Below are positions 1 to 8,836 of a stretch of DNA of 47,242 nucleotides, piece after piece (positions within the stretch are counted from its first letter, which is position 1; every line of letters begins with the position of its first letter). The notes under the pieces are model-generated. The model was not told where the DNA came from. It made no database searches and was given only the letters and a program-made list of their open reading frames with translations. The position numbers were made by a program, and so were the translations under genes. Source of the stretch: an uncultured Brachyspira sp. (GTDB taxonomy: Bacteria > Spirochaetota > Brachyspiria > Brachyspirales > Brachyspiraceae); assembly GCF_934747485.1 (NCBI RefSeq), contig NZ_CAKVGN010000015.1, positions 1 to 47,242 on the forward strand. The letters are read 5' to 3'.

Positions 1-154
1 GCTATTTATATTATAAGGAATACCTACTTTATTTTAACTAAAAAACGTGCAATATCTATGGCTCCTAAACAAATTTTTATGTATTAGAATATTGAAAAAA
101 TAAAATTCCTATAGAAGATTATAGTAATATAAGATATATTTTATAATAAAAAAT

Positions 155-193
155 AATTTATTGATTTAGTTTTGCAACAAACCTATTAAATCT
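155..193 (-). repeat. Relic end of the TIR element family
   Basis: Read on the minus strand this stretch nearly repeats the outer 40 bp of the element at 3678-4102: TTTAATAG, then a degenerate TTGTT.CAAAACTAAAT, then AATAAAT. No GC-rich core and no opposite end is visible between here and base 1, so it is a solitary or truncated end. I see no gene in 1-244. Confidence 0.5.
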
Positions 194-244
194 ATTATTA
201 CAAATATAATTAGTGAATAAAATACTATAATCAATTAAATTTAT

Positions 245-802
245 TTATTTTTTATCATTTTTGCCTTTAAGAAGCGGCATATAATCAAAAAATGAATATA
301 TAGTAATAATAGTTACAACAAGTAAACTATAATATATTATTTTATCATAAGGCAAAACTATAGAAGTATATTTAAGTATCTTTATTAAAAATATTATCAC
401 AACAGCCATAGCCCTTGAAGCAGTTTTTAATTTTCCGCTAAACTTGGCAGCAACAGCAAATCCTCTAAGCCCTCCAAGTATCCTTACAAACATAGAAAAC
501 ATATCCCTATAAAGCGAAATAATATACATCCACATAGGCATAGAGCCTTCATACAAAAATATTGTAAACATAGTAATATGAAAAACAGTATCAGCAAAAG
601 GGTCTAACACTTTACCCAAATCACTTACTATGTTTAATTTTCTCGCTAACATACCGTCTAAAGCATCGGTTATCTCTAATACAATTAAAAATATTAAAGC
701 AAGCACTGCCGTAATGATAGAATTATAAAAATACAAAAATATCACTAAAGGCGATAAAATAATTCTGCTGAAGCTAAGTAAATTAGGAATATGCTTTTTC
801 AT
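245..802 (-). CDS. CDP-alcohol phosphatidyltransferase family protein (PgsA-like)
   Basis: This is a 185-aa polytopic membrane enzyme expected to transfer a phosphatidyl group from CDP-diacylglycerol to an alcohol, probably glycerol 3-phosphate on the way to phosphatidylglycerol. The family signature D-x2-DG-x2-AR-x8-G-x3-D-x3-D is complete: D46, D49-G50, A53-R54, G63, D67 and D71. About five hydrophobic segments follow the usual plan, and the length is normal for the family. It is the last gene of the minus-strand run starting at 3516, 29 bp after the DUF4340 gene, so it is probably co-transcribed with the exporter genes. The alcohol substrate is inferred; phosphatidylserine or inositol synthase cannot be excluded from the motif alone. 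Confidence 0.85.
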   Translation of the reverse strand: MKKHIPNLLSFSRIILSPLVIFLYFYNSIITAVLALIFLIVLEITDALDGMLARKLNIVSDLGKVLDPFADTVFHITMFTIFLYEGSMPMWMYIISLYRDMFSMFVRILGGLRGFAVAAKFSGKLKTASRAMAVVIIFLIKILKYTSIVLPYDKIIYYSLLVVTIITIYSFFDYMPLLKGKNDKK

Positions 803-831
803 AGTTTTATCCTTAAATTATTTTTATAAAA

Positions 832-1824
832 TTATTTTTCTAAACTCTCGTATAATTTAAGACTCTCTTCAGAGGTTAATGCTTCTTCATTATCTTCCAC
901 ACTATCGCTTTTTTCATAATAATCTTTACTTCTCATAGCAGCATCATATATAGAATAATCTACCTCATAAACTATACCGCTTTTAGGCTTTACATATATT
1001 CTGTCATCTACAGTATAAATTAATTCATAAACTTCTTTAGTATTATCTTGCATATATATTGTAATAACAGCATCTGGAACTTTGAATAACTGCTTCATCA
1101 AATCTTGATCATATACAAAAGCAGACGCCTTTACTAAAGATAAAGTTTCAAAATCTCTGTATGCCTTATCTAAATCTGTTTGCTCAGCCAAATCATCAAC
1201 AACCCAATTAGTTCTATTTAATTTTTCTATTGTGTTAGTATAATCTTTAGTAGCAACTTCTATCATTTTTACAGAATCTAAAACTATAGGGCTTTCAAAT
1301 ATCTCTTTATCTCTAAGCATATCTACTGTTTTTTTAAGAGCTTCTATATAAACATATTCCACACTAAAATACTCATCATTATATTTCACATAATATCTCT
1401 CGCCGTCAGGAGTTTTATTTCCAACATATATTTTATGTTCTTTTTTTCCGTCCCAAACTGTAAACTCATTAGTTGGATTATCTAAACCAAAAGATGAAAC
1501 TTCACTTAAATTTGTTATTATCAAATCTATATTAAGAGTATTAAAGTTCTTAACATTCGCAAAAGCTTCCATTTGATCAACTTTATAATTGTTATCCGGA
1601 GAAGTTATAGTCCAAATATTATTTTTCTTTTCAACTGTAATATCCTCGTTATCATATACAAGATGATATTTATTTACATTGGTTTCGTTAAGCTCAAAAA
1701 TCTGAGTTCTTGGCTTATTTGCTATTAATTGCTCTTTTTTATATTTAGTGGTAAAGAAAGCAGCAAAGCTAATAATGATTAATACTGCTAAAAGAATAAT
1801 TATTTTTTTTAAGTTTTTATTCAT
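832..1824 (-). CDS. DUF4340 domain protein, ABC-exporter accessory
   Basis: This 330-aa protein has one N-terminal membrane segment (about residues 7-27) followed by a large extracytoplasmic domain of repeated beta-rich units typical of DUF4340. DUF4340 proteins usually sit in operons with an ABC-2 permease, an ATPase and a GldG-like auxiliary subunit, and that is the context here: permease and ATPase lie just upstream on the same strand (31-bp gap). Family members have no proven reaction; a role as a membrane-anchored partner of the exporter is inferred. The acidic C terminus (about residues 305-330) is low complexity. No catalytic residues are recognisable. Confidence 0.8.
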   Translation of the reverse strand: MNKNLKKIIILLAVLIIISFAAFFTTKYKKEQLIANKPRTQIFELNETNVNKYHLVYDNEDITVEKKNNIWTITSPDNNYKVDQMEAFANVKNFNTLNIDLIITNLSEVSSFGLDNPTNEFTVWDGKKEHKIYVGNKTPDGERYYVKYNDEYFSVEYVYIEALKKTVDMLRDKEIFESPIVLDSVKMIEVATKDYTNTIEKLNRTNWVVDDLAEQTDLDKAYRDFETLSLVKASAFVYDQDLMKQLFKVPDAVITIYMQDNTKEVYELIYTVDDRIYVKPKSGIVYEVDYSIYDAAMRSKDYYEKSDSVEDNEEALTSEESLKLYESLEK

Positions 1825-1855
1825 ATGTTTATCCTAATTTTATTTTTTATATATC

Positions 1856-2578
1856 TTATTTTCTGTTTTGAAGAATTATATTTGCTAAATACAAAAATAT
1901 AGTAGTTACAGAAAGAAAATAAACAATATCTCTTAAATCTATTACCCCTCTTGCAATATTTGCAAAATGATAATCTCCGCTAATAAATAATATAAAATTA
2001 GAAGTATTTGGGAAAAGAAGCCCCAAAAACTTTAATAGTATATTTAAAGATACCATTATAGCTAAAGCAACAATCAAAGCTATTATCTGATTTTTTGTAA
2101 CAGATGAAGCAAACACCCCTATAGCACATAAAGCAGATATTAAAAATACACTTCCAACATATCCTCCTATCACAGGACCAATATCTAATCTTCCCAAAAA
2201 AAGCAAAGTGATAGGATAAAGTATTGTAGGCACTAAAGCAAAAAGCATAAATACTACAGCAGATAAAAACTTGCCCATTATAATATCTAATGTAGTTACA
2301 GATTGAGTGCTTATTAATTCATAAGAACCGCTTGAAAACTCGCTCGATAATAAACCCATTGTAATAGGCGGTATTATTAAAGAAAGTATAAAAGGCAAAA
2401 TTGAAAAATAATCCTGCATATCATTTTGCGATATTATAAAAAATCTTGAGAAGAAATATATTCCTGAAGCTATTAAAAATATTGCAGAAAATATATATGC
2501 TATTGGCGATAAAAAAATATGCCTTAATTCTTTTTTTAATATTATTGTTGTTTTATTAAAAGAAAAAACATTAGTCAT
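1856..2578 (-). CDS. ABC-2 type transporter permease (GldF-like)
   Basis: This 240-aa integral membrane protein has six hydrophobic segments in the ABC-2 permease pattern and a short cytosolic N terminus. The opening segment with the conserved KKELRHIFLSPIAYIF motif (residues 15-30) and the SSEFSSGSYELISTQ stretch (about 79-93) resemble GldF and NosY-type permeases. Its ATG overlaps the ATPase stop codon by one base (TAATG), a sign of translational coupling, so the two should form one transporter. Substrate is unknown. In the relatives I know, a GldG-like subunit follows the permease; here the DUF4340 gene follows directly. Confidence 0.85.
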   Translation of the reverse strand: MTNVFSFNKTTIILKKELRHIFLSPIAYIFSAIFLIASGIYFFSRFFIISQNDMQDYFSILPFILSLIIPPITMGLLSSEFSSGSYELISTQSVTTLDIIMGKFLSAVVFMLFALVPTILYPITLLFLGRLDIGPVIGGYVGSVFLISALCAIGVFASSVTKNQIIALIVALAIMVSLNILLKFLGLLFPNTSNFILFISGDYHFANIARGVIDLRDIVYFLSVTTIFLYLANIILQNRK

Positions 2579-3516
2579 TAATTTTCTCCTTTAGTTAAAG
2601 TATGGAACACTGTCTCTAAATTCTCTTTCTCTTTTACAAACTCGTATATTATCCAATCTGTACTTTTTATAAATTTGTATACCTTTTCAATAGGCTCTTT
2701 GTCTGTTGTTTTTATAATAATTGTTTTTATATTATTATCATCTTCTTCAATTAAAGTTATATCTTGAATATTTTCTAAACTATTTAATTTTGCTTTTATA
2801 GTATCAAAGTTATCATTAGTTTTTAGAGAAAGTTTAATAGAAGCTATTTTGTTGTCAACGCTTAAATGTTTAGGGTCATTATCAGCAATAATAGTTCCCT
2901 TGTTTATAATAATAGCCCTCGAACAAGTAGCCTCAACTTCGCTTAATATATGCGTAGATATTAAAACAGTCTTTTCTTTTCCAAGTTCTTTTATAAGCTC
3001 TCTAATTTCAACAATCTGATTAGGGTCAAGTCCATTTGTAGGCTCATCTAATATAAGTATTTTAGGGTCATGTATAATAGCACCAGCAAGCCCTACTCTT
3101 TGTTTATAACCCTTAGAAAGCTCTCCTATAGGTTTGGATATTACATCTTTAAGAGAACAAGCTTCTACTACATAATTAAGTCTCTCTGACAATTTATTTC
3201 TATCTAACTCCTGTATATCAGCCATATAAACTAAATAATCAAAAACACACATATCATTATATAAAGGAGCAGATTCTGGAAGATATCCTATTATTTTTTT
3301 TATCTCTATATCTTTATCTAAAATACTCTTTCCATCTATTATAGCATCTCCGCTTGTAGGAGAAAGGTATGATGTTAATATTCTTAAAGTTGTGGATTTG
3401 CCGGCACCATTAGGCCCCAATATGCCAACAATCTCTCCAGATTTTATTTCAAAACTAATGCCCTTCAAAGCTTGAAAATCATCATAATATTTAGTTAAAT
3501 TCTTAACAGAAATCAT
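2578..3516 (-). CDS. ABC transporter ATP-binding protein (GldA/BcrA-like)
   Basis: This 312-aa ATPase is the first gene of the minus-strand exporter operon. Walker A is GPNGAGKS at residues 34-41, the ABC signature LSKGYKQR is at 133-140, Walker B ILILDEP is at 153-159, and the switch histidine lies in the following STHILSE. The first 220 residues form the nucleotide-binding domain; the C-terminal approximately 90 residues are the regulatory extension common in drug- and gliding-type ABC-2 exporters. It powers the permease encoded next. The exported substrate cannot be predicted from sequence. Confidence 0.9.
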   Translation of the reverse strand: MISVKNLTKYYDDFQALKGISFEIKSGEIVGILGPNGAGKSTTLRILTSYLSPTSGDAIIDGKSILDKDIEIKKIIGYLPESAPLYNDMCVFDYLVYMADIQELDRNKLSERLNYVVEACSLKDVISKPIGELSKGYKQRVGLAGAIIHDPKILILDEPTNGLDPNQIVEIRELIKELGKEKTVLISTHILSEVEATCSRAIIINKGTIIADNDPKHLSVDNKIASIKLSLKTNDNFDTIKAKLNSLENIQDITLIEEDDNNIKTIIIKTTDKEPIEKVYKFIKSTDWIIYEFVKEKENLETVFHTLTKGEN

Positions 3517-3645
3517 CTTATCTATATCCTTAAAACTTTTATTGAAACAAAAATTTATAATCTAAATTATTAAAACCGTATAATCTGCAACCAATGAAAA
3601 AATATTATAATATAAATAATAGAAAATCTCAACTATAACAAAATC

Positions 3646-3668
3646 GTTTCAAAATTAAATTAGTAAAT
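3646..3668 (+). repeat. Partial extra copy of the left element end
   Basis: The bases GTTTCAAAATTAAATTAGTA repeat the inner part of the terminal inverted repeat that begins at 3680, only about 30 bp away. It looks like a partial tandem end left by rearrangement or an earlier insertion. Confidence 0.45.
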
Positions 3669-3677
3669 AGCATTTAA

Positions 3678-4102
3678 TAGACTTGTTTCAAAACTAAATT
3701 AATAAATATTTATATGTTTTTAGTTTAATATTTAGTATGTAAAATATAATTAGTATTACTTTCTTAACTTGCACTTTTTGGTTCTTTGACGAAGTCCGCA
3801 CCGCGAAGGCGGGAAAAAGAACAATTATTATAAACTTAAAAATTTTTATGTTTTTATTATTTGTAGTGGCTTTGCCCCCTGCGAAGCGTACCCGTAGGGT
3901 AAAACCCCAGTTCTTTTGCCGATAGGCACCTACTCGGTATTGGTATAAAAGAACCTTATATCCTACGGATACACTTCGCGAAGAACTGCATTTTTATATA
4001 ATAAAATAATTAATGATACAACATGTAAAACACAATTTTATAACTAAAATTATGTTGAAAATTACACAACTAATTTTGTCAAGTACTTTTGAAACAAGTC
4101 TA
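3678..4102. mobile_element. Small non-autonomous TIR element, copy A
   Basis: The element is bounded by perfect inverted 14-base ends, GACTTGTTTCAAAA at 3680 and its complement ending at 4100, each flanked by TA, as expected for a TA target duplication. It holds no reading frame. Inside are two GC-rich palindromic modules: one around 3773-3823 with a TTGGTTCTTTG...AAAAGAACAA stem and one around 3868-3990 ending in AAGAACTGCA. Two more copies lie at 25165-25552 and 36570-36992. It resembles a MITE mobilised by a transposase encoded elsewhere; that is inference. This element accounts for most of the gene-free gap 3517-4339. Confidence 0.65.
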
Positions 4103-4339
4103 ATAGTTTTTAATAGTAAGACATTAAAATGTTATAAGATTTTTTAAAATAAATAATTATATATAAGCTTAACTAATCAAGATAATATTTACACATATTG
4201 AGAACATATATTAATAATTATGATTCATTCACAAAAACTAAAAATAGGTATTTTTTTTTATTTTACAACTTATATATTGTTTTTTTAAACTCAAAACTTC
4301 ATATAATATAAAATATTCTATTACAAGAGGTCTTTATAT

Positions 4340-4705
4340 ATGGAAAATGAAATCTTATTATATAATTTAGGCTACAATATAAGATTACTTAGAAAAAGCA
4401 AAAAGATGACTATAGATACCTTAGCCGAAAAAGCAGGCGTATCAAGTAAATATTTACAAGGTATAGAAGTTGGTAATAGAAACATATCAATAAAAAGATT
4501 GAATAAAATAGCAAAAGCTTTAGAAACAACACCAGAAAGTTTGTTAACTATAAAAAGCAATAATTTAGAAAATAGAGATGATAAATTATTAAATACATTT
4601 GAAAAGCTTAAGCAAGTAGAATCTAGTAAATTAGATATTATTTCTAATCTAATTGATGATATAAATAAATTAGTAGTTTTAGACAATGATAAAAAAAGAC
4701 CTTAA
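4340..4705 (+). CDS. XRE-family helix-turn-helix regulator
   Basis: This 121-aa protein has a Cro/C1-type helix-turn-helix in residues about 11-66: the recognition region reads TLAEKAGVSSKYLQGIEVG and is followed by the typical NISIKRLNKIAKAL helix. The remaining approximately 50 residues are charged and helical, perhaps for dimerisation. The ATG is preceded by AAGAGGT at a suitable distance and by a TATAAT-like box near 4304. It is monocistronic and converges on the TPR gene at a shared terminator. Target genes are unknown; autoregulation is usual for this family. Confidence 0.85.
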   Translation: MENEILLYNLGYNIRLLRKSKKMTIDTLAEKAGVSSKYLQGIEVGNRNISIKRLNKIAKALETTPESLLTIKSNNLENRDDKLLNTFEKLKQVESSKLDIISNLIDDINKLVVLDNDKKRP

Positions 4706-4735
4706 ACAAAAATCGTTTTTGTTATAGGTCTTTTT
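4693..4735. terminator. Bidirectional intrinsic terminator
   Basis: A near-perfect hairpin with arms AAAAGACCT and AGGTCTTTT encloses a second stem AACAAAAA/TTTTTGTT around a TCG loop. T-runs lie on both outer sides. It overlaps the 3' end of the XRE gene and ends transcription of both convergent genes. Confidence 0.8.
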
Positions 4736-4762
4736 ATTTATCAAAAATTCATTAGGCAATTC

Positions 4763-5803
4763 TTAATTAATAGCTAATAATGTTTCTTGTAATGCTGCCA
4801 TATAATCTTTAGCTCTTGAAACATTAGGATTATCCGGATAAGTATTAACAAATGTGTCTAAAGCTTTATAAGAATCTGAATATCTTCCAACTTTGAAATA
4901 TGATAAACCAATATAAAGCAAAGCCTCAGCATCAAGTGTATAAACATTATTTAATCTTACTTTATTAAAATATTCTACAGCCTTATTATAATTTTTTTCA
5001 TTATAGTAAGACTCTCCAATTTTAAATAAAGCCTCTTCCTGATGTTTGGTTCTAGGGAAAAGAGAAGCTATTTTATTATAATACATTCTCGCCTTAGTAT
5101 AATTCTTTTCAACATACATTCTATGAGCTATAGCAGGAACCTGAATAAGATAAGTTCTCACAACCTCATTATAATATATGCTAGTATGATAATATTTTAA
5201 GAAATCTTCGTATATTTCAAAAGCCCTGTCATACTCATTCATAGCAAAATAAACTCTCGCCCTTCCCAAAACAGCCAACTCTCCGTCAGACCTTAAAAAA
5301 TAACTCAAAGCTTCGCCATACTTTTTTTCAAAGAACAATTGATATCCATATTGCATATTTATAGTAGAAGCCAAAGATTTATCAGAAGGTTTTAAATTAT
5401 TCTGCAATTTAGTAATAATATATTGGTCAGCACTATTTTCTAATCTTGCTATATCCGCATAAGCTATTATAGCATCAAGCTGATAGGCTTCAAACCCTAC
5501 ACCATCTATTATTTCAGACAAACGATTTTTAGCTAAATTATAATTCTTCATTTTTTTTAATGAATCAGCTACAAGAAAATAAGATTCGGCCACATTGCTG
5601 ACAGGCTTTGACCTGCTGTCTATAGACAAATATTCATTTAAATTATTAATAGCTTCATTATAATTTTCTAATTCATAATATCTTTTTCCCTTTTGGAAAT
5701 ATCTTTCAGGAGAAGATAATACAGAAACTTTAGTGATAAAAACACCTATCAATATAGCTACTACCGTAATAACAGACGCTAAAACTGCTGCGTAAGTTTT
5801 CAT
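4763..5803 (-). CDS. Membrane-anchored tetratricopeptide protein
   Basis: This 346-aa protein has an N-terminal hydrophobic segment (residues about 5-27) serving as membrane anchor or signal, then a series of TPR-like helical pairs covering the rest. Recognisable units include GKRYYELENYNEAINNLNEYL, KIGESYYNEKNYNKAVEYFNKV and LYIGLSYFKVGRYSDSYKALDTF. The layout resembles periplasmic TPR scaffolds such as BamD/YbgF relatives, but no lipobox is present and I do not assign a specific partner. It lies 17 bp after the other TPR gene (5821-7068) on the same strand, so the two are probably one operon acting in the envelope. Confidence 0.75.
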   Translation of the reverse strand: MKTYAAVLASVITVVAILIGVFITKVSVLSSPERYFQKGKRYYELENYNEAINNLNEYLSIDSRSKPVSNVAESYFLVADSLKKMKNYNLAKNRLSEIIDGVGFEAYQLDAIIAYADIARLENSADQYIITKLQNNLKPSDKSLASTINMQYGYQLFFEKKYGEALSYFLRSDGELAVLGRARVYFAMNEYDRAFEIYEDFLKYYHTSIYYNEVVRTYLIQVPAIAHRMYVEKNYTKARMYYNKIASLFPRTKHQEEALFKIGESYYNEKNYNKAVEYFNKVRLNNVYTLDAEALLYIGLSYFKVGRYSDSYKALDTFVNTYPDNPNVSRAKDYMAALQETLLAIN

Positions 5804-5820
5804 AATCTCTCCTTTTTTTA

Positions 5821-7068
5821 TTATAAATCGCTTAAAACCTGATTAATCCAGAAATTAACTTCATTAGGATTAATAGATTTTATTTTTTTAAGTGTATCTA
5901 AAGCATTCTTTTTTCTTCCGGTATTTTTATAAGACTTACCAAGCAGCAAATTAATATCATAATATAAAGCACTATCAACTTTTTTTCTTGATATAGGCTC
6001 TAAAATAGAAATAGCTCCGGCATAATTATTAGCTCTAAATTGAGCTAAAGCCCTCTGATACTCAGAACTATATCTCTGATATTCTGTTGGAGTTGTCTTT
6101 TTAGTATTATCTTTTTTTATCTCAACTATATTCTCATTCTTACTATTTGTAAAAGTAGTGATTTCTAATTCATTGGTAACGTTTTCAATCATACGGCTTT
6201 GATTTGTAAAGTCATTAGTATTATCCATCTCATTAGTATACAAATTATCATTAGTAGGATTAATTATATATATCTTTGTAGTATTATAATAATTAGTATA
6301 ATTGTTAGTGTAATAATTAGTATAATTATAATAATTAGTAGTAAAAACTATTCCCCTATTTGAGTCTATTCTATTAGTAGTGTAATAGAGATCAACATAG
6401 TTAGTAGGAGGCAATATACTATAATTTGTATCAAATAAATTAGTATTAGGGTAATAACTTAAAAAATCATTACTGTTTACTATATTTGTAATCATATCAT
6501 TTGTGAAGTAAGTATTATTAGTATCAAAATCATTAGTAATAATATCGTTTGTAATAATTTCATTAGTATTTATTTCATCACTGAAATTAGTTATATCATT
6601 TTTAAATTGGTCATAATACTCAAACTGCATCAAATCCATATTCTCTGTAGCGGTATAGAAATTAATATTATCTATATACGATATTACAGCATAATAATAT
6701 TTATCGTATTTAGGCAAATTATCATATATAGTATATGTAGTAGAAGCATTTGTAGCCTTTGTAGAAGCGACTACTTTTGCATTAGTAAGCACAACTTTAC
6801 TTAATATAGGCTCTTCGCTTCTATAAACATAATACATCAAATTGGGGTGATATATACCAACCCAGCTCACTTCCACTTTATTTTCTTCTATATGTTTAAT
6901 ATTAAGTTTAGTTACAAGTCTTCGAGAGTTAGGCAAATCATTATAACTTTCCATACTAATTCTATCAGAAGATGTCTGAGCAATCAAACTAGTGTATAAG
7001 TATATAAAGGCCACTAATACTAAAGTTAATAATAGATATAATTTATTGTTATTTAATCTTTTCATCAT
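5821..7068 (-). CDS. Exported TPR protein with a long Asn/Thr/Tyr repeat region
   Basis: This 415-aa protein has an N-terminal signal or anchor (residues about 10-30), a beta-rich segment resembling a fibronectin type III fold (about 55-150), a low-complexity stretch dominated by TN, TND and TNY units (about 150-300), and a C-terminal TPR domain (about 325-415). The low-complexity part is built of short AT-rich repeats containing the antisense of ATTAGTA, so it may vary in length between strains. Two ATG codons open the gene; the first follows AGAGGATAATA. It precedes a second TPR gene in the same operon. Function is unknown; a surface or periplasmic scaffold is plausible. Confidence 0.7.
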   Translation of the reverse strand: MMKRLNNNKLYLLLTLVLVAFIYLYTSLIAQTSSDRISMESYNDLPNSRRLVTKLNIKHIEENKVEVSWVGIYHPNLMYYVYRSEEPILSKVVLTNAKVVASTKATNASTTYTIYDNLPKYDKYYYAVISYIDNINFYTATENMDLMQFEYYDQFKNDITNFSDEINTNEIITNDIITNDFDTNNTYFTNDMITNIVNSNDFLSYYPNTNLFDTNYSILPPTNYVDLYYTTNRIDSNRGIVFTTNYYNYTNYYTNNYTNYYNTTKIYIINPTNDNLYTNEMDNTNDFTNQSRMIENVTNELEITTFTNSKNENIVEIKKDNTKKTTPTEYQRYSSEYQRALAQFRANNYAGAISILEPISRKKVDSALYYDINLLLGKSYKNTGRKKNALDTLKKIKSINPNEVNFWINQVLSDL

Positions 7069-7152
7069 TATTATCCTCTTTGTACTACTACAATACTCGG
7101 ATGCATATATAATAAATTTTAACTATACTCTATAAAAAAATAAACAAAAACT

Positions 7153-8010
7153 CTATATTTTTTCCATAATCATAGCAATTAAAAATCCAAAGCACATAGA
7201 TAAAACAGTAGCTGTAAGCATTCCCAAACTTAATGTTGTGATATTAGGCCATAAACTTAAAAAAGACACAACAATTATTCCAAGTACAAAACCAAATAAT
7301 ACAGACTTATGTTTTTGTATAACAATGGTAACAAGTTTAGAAATAGTAAAAATACCTATAGCAACTCCAAGACCTAAAAATATTAATGGATATACATTGG
7401 CAAAATTTTTAGTAAGAGTAGATACAAGATTAGATACATTCTCATACTCGCCCAATATCAATAAAAGCAAAGAGCCGGATATTCCCGGTATCACCATAGC
7501 AACAGCAGCAGCTATACCGCATAAAAATAATTTGATTCCATAAAATATAGAAAAATCTCCAGTATATGTAGTCTCTCCTGCAGGCTTATTAATATCAAAA
7601 TAAACAAATATTGCCATTATAAAAGCACCTATAAAGAAAGAGATAAATACTTTAAAATCGAATTTATCTATTGTTTTAGTAACGAAAGGGAAAGAACCAA
7701 GTATAAGCCCTACAAAAAATATCTTAGTAGGTATAGGATAATACTGAAACAAATAGTTAATAATATTTAGAAAAAGAACTATTGAAATGCCGGCACCCAA
7801 AAAAACAGGCACTAATATTTTTAAGCTCTCTCCTACTTCCTTCCATTTTAATTTAATAATAGCGGTAGGCAAAATAGATATAGCATAAGTAAGATTTTCG
7901 TATATTCCAAGTACAAATGCTATAGTTCCACCCGAAACACCCGGTATAGCATTAGCAATACCTATAGCCATACCTTTAACAAGATAAGATATATAATTTC
8001 TTATGTTCAT
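7153..8010 (-). CDS. DUF368 polyprenyl-phosphate transporter family protein
   Basis: This 285-aa protein has about eight membrane segments with the two inverted copies characteristic of DUF368: GIANAIPGVSGGTIAFVLGIYE near the N terminus and AAAVAMVIPGISGSLLLLILGEYE near residue 170. DUF368 proteins (PopT in some bacteria) recycle undecaprenyl phosphate across the cytoplasmic membrane for wall and polysaccharide synthesis, so that role is the best inference. Length and both PGVSG/PGISG motifs are intact. It appears monocistronic, 85 bp beyond the start of the upstream-lying TPR operon. Confidence 0.85.
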   Translation of the reverse strand: MNIRNYISYLVKGMAIGIANAIPGVSGGTIAFVLGIYENLTYAISILPTAIIKLKWKEVGESLKILVPVFLGAGISIVLFLNIINYLFQYYPIPTKIFFVGLILGSFPFVTKTIDKFDFKVFISFFIGAFIMAIFVYFDINKPAGETTYTGDFSIFYGIKLFLCGIAAAVAMVIPGISGSLLLLILGEYENVSNLVSTLTKNFANVYPLIFLGLGVAIGIFTISKLVTIVIQKHKSVLFGFVLGIIVVSFLSLWPNITTLSLGMLTATVLSMCFGFLIAMIMEKI

Positions 8011-8077
8011 TTTATTCTCTTTTAAGTTATTTGATTTAGATTTTTATGGTTTTTATTAACATATAAAAAATAAAGTG

Positions 8078-8117
8078 ATTAAAAAATAAGCCATGTATAA
8101 AAACACATGGCCTTTTA
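8078..8117 (-). terminator. Intrinsic terminator after ridA
   Basis: On the minus strand GGCCATGTG, a short loop, and TACATGGCT form a hairpin followed by TATTTTTT. It lies directly after the ridA stop codon and before the DUF368 gene. Confidence 0.8.
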
Positions 8118-8126
8118 AAAGTCTAA

Positions 8127-8510
8127 TTATTCTACAACAGCTATAATCTCAACTTCTACCAAAGCATCTTTAGGTAAAGCCTTAACAGCAACAGTGCTTC
8201 TTGCAGGAGGATTTTCTGTGAAGTATTTAGCATATACTTCATTGAAAGCAGCAAAATTAGCCATATCGCTTAAGAAACAAGTAGTTTTAATAACATTAGC
8301 AAAAGTTAGATTTTCAGATTCTAATAAACCTTTAATATTTTCCATTACTCTTTCTGTTTGTGCTTGAATATTGTTTTCAGCCATAGCACCGCTAACAGGG
8401 TCTAAAGGTATTTGACCTGAAGCAAATATAAAATTTCCGCTTTTAACAGCTTGAGAATAAGGACCTATAGCTTGAGGTGCTTTATGAGTTTTTATTATTT
8501 TTTTCTCCAT
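8127..8510 (-). CDS. ridA: RidA family enamine/imine deaminase
   Basis: This 127-aa cytosolic protein hydrolyses reactive enamine/imine intermediates, such as 2-aminoacrylate, released by PLP enzymes. The family hallmarks are present: IGPYSQAV (residues 15-22), SGQIPLDP (31-38), the substrate-binding arginine R104 in PPARSTV, and the acidic pair in VEVEIIAV (E119, E121). Length matches the trimeric YjgF/RidA family. Purine-rich AGGAGAA-type sequence lies before the ATG. It has its own terminator and seems to be a single-gene unit. Confidence 0.93.
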   Translation of the reverse strand: MEKKIIKTHKAPQAIGPYSQAVKSGNFIFASGQIPLDPVSGAMAENNIQAQTERVMENIKGLLESENLTFANVIKTTCFLSDMANFAAFNEVYAKYFTENPPARSTVAVKALPKDALVEVEIIAVVE

Positions 8511-8671
8511 AAAAAATTCTCCTTTTTTTTATATTATTAATTTAATCACCATTTTATCTGATGAATTATAATAATTTTTTACAAAATATCAAGCAAATAA
8601 TAAAAAACTTTGTATATTTTATACAAAATAAAACAAAATAAAATATAAAATATATTTATTAAAAAATGCTC

Positions 8672-8699
8672 TTGACAATTTTTTATTATATAGTATAAT
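8672..8699 (+). promoter_or_regulatory. Strong sigma-70-type promoter of the tRNA-Gln/prs unit
   Basis: TTGACA at 8672-8677 and TATAAT at 8694-8699 are both consensus with a 16-bp spacer, 40 bp before the tRNA. It probably drives the tRNA and the following prs gene. Confidence 0.85.
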
Positions 8700-8738
8700 T
8701 CGGTACTCATAAGCTTTTAGAAATAAAAAAATCAATAC

Positions 8739-8810
8739 TGGGGTGTCGTCAAGCGGTAAGACAAGTGGTTTTGGTCCATTTATTCGGGGGTTCGAATCCT
8801 CCCACCCCAA
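8739..8810 (+). tRNA. tRNA-Gln (anticodon TTG)
   Basis: A complete 72-nt cloverleaf can be folded. The acceptor arms are TGGGGTG (739-745 offset) and CACCCCA, with discriminator A at 8810. The D arm is GTC/GAC and the anticodon stem AGTGG/CCATT, with loop TTTTGGT giving anticodon TTG at 8771-8773. The T arm is GGGGG/CCTCC with TTCGAAT in the loop. CCA is not encoded. With gatC at 35026, Gln-tRNA is probably made by amidation of Glu-tRNA(Gln). Confidence 0.97.
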
Positions 8811-8836
8811 CTTTTCTTTATTTATGGTTGTTAATT

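Noticed and set aside
3517..4339. Possible small RNA or gene in the large gap
   Set aside because: The gap is explained by TIR element A; no promoter-terminator pair for a separate RNA is visible.
8619..8810. Minus-strand frame over the tRNA
   Set aside because: It is antisense to tRNA-Gln and its promoter, with no ribosome-binding site or recognisable product.
8765..8836. Extension of the prs frame upstream through the tRNA
   Set aside because: The extra 24 codons lie inside and just after tRNA-Gln; prs family members start at the MGIEEE-like position.
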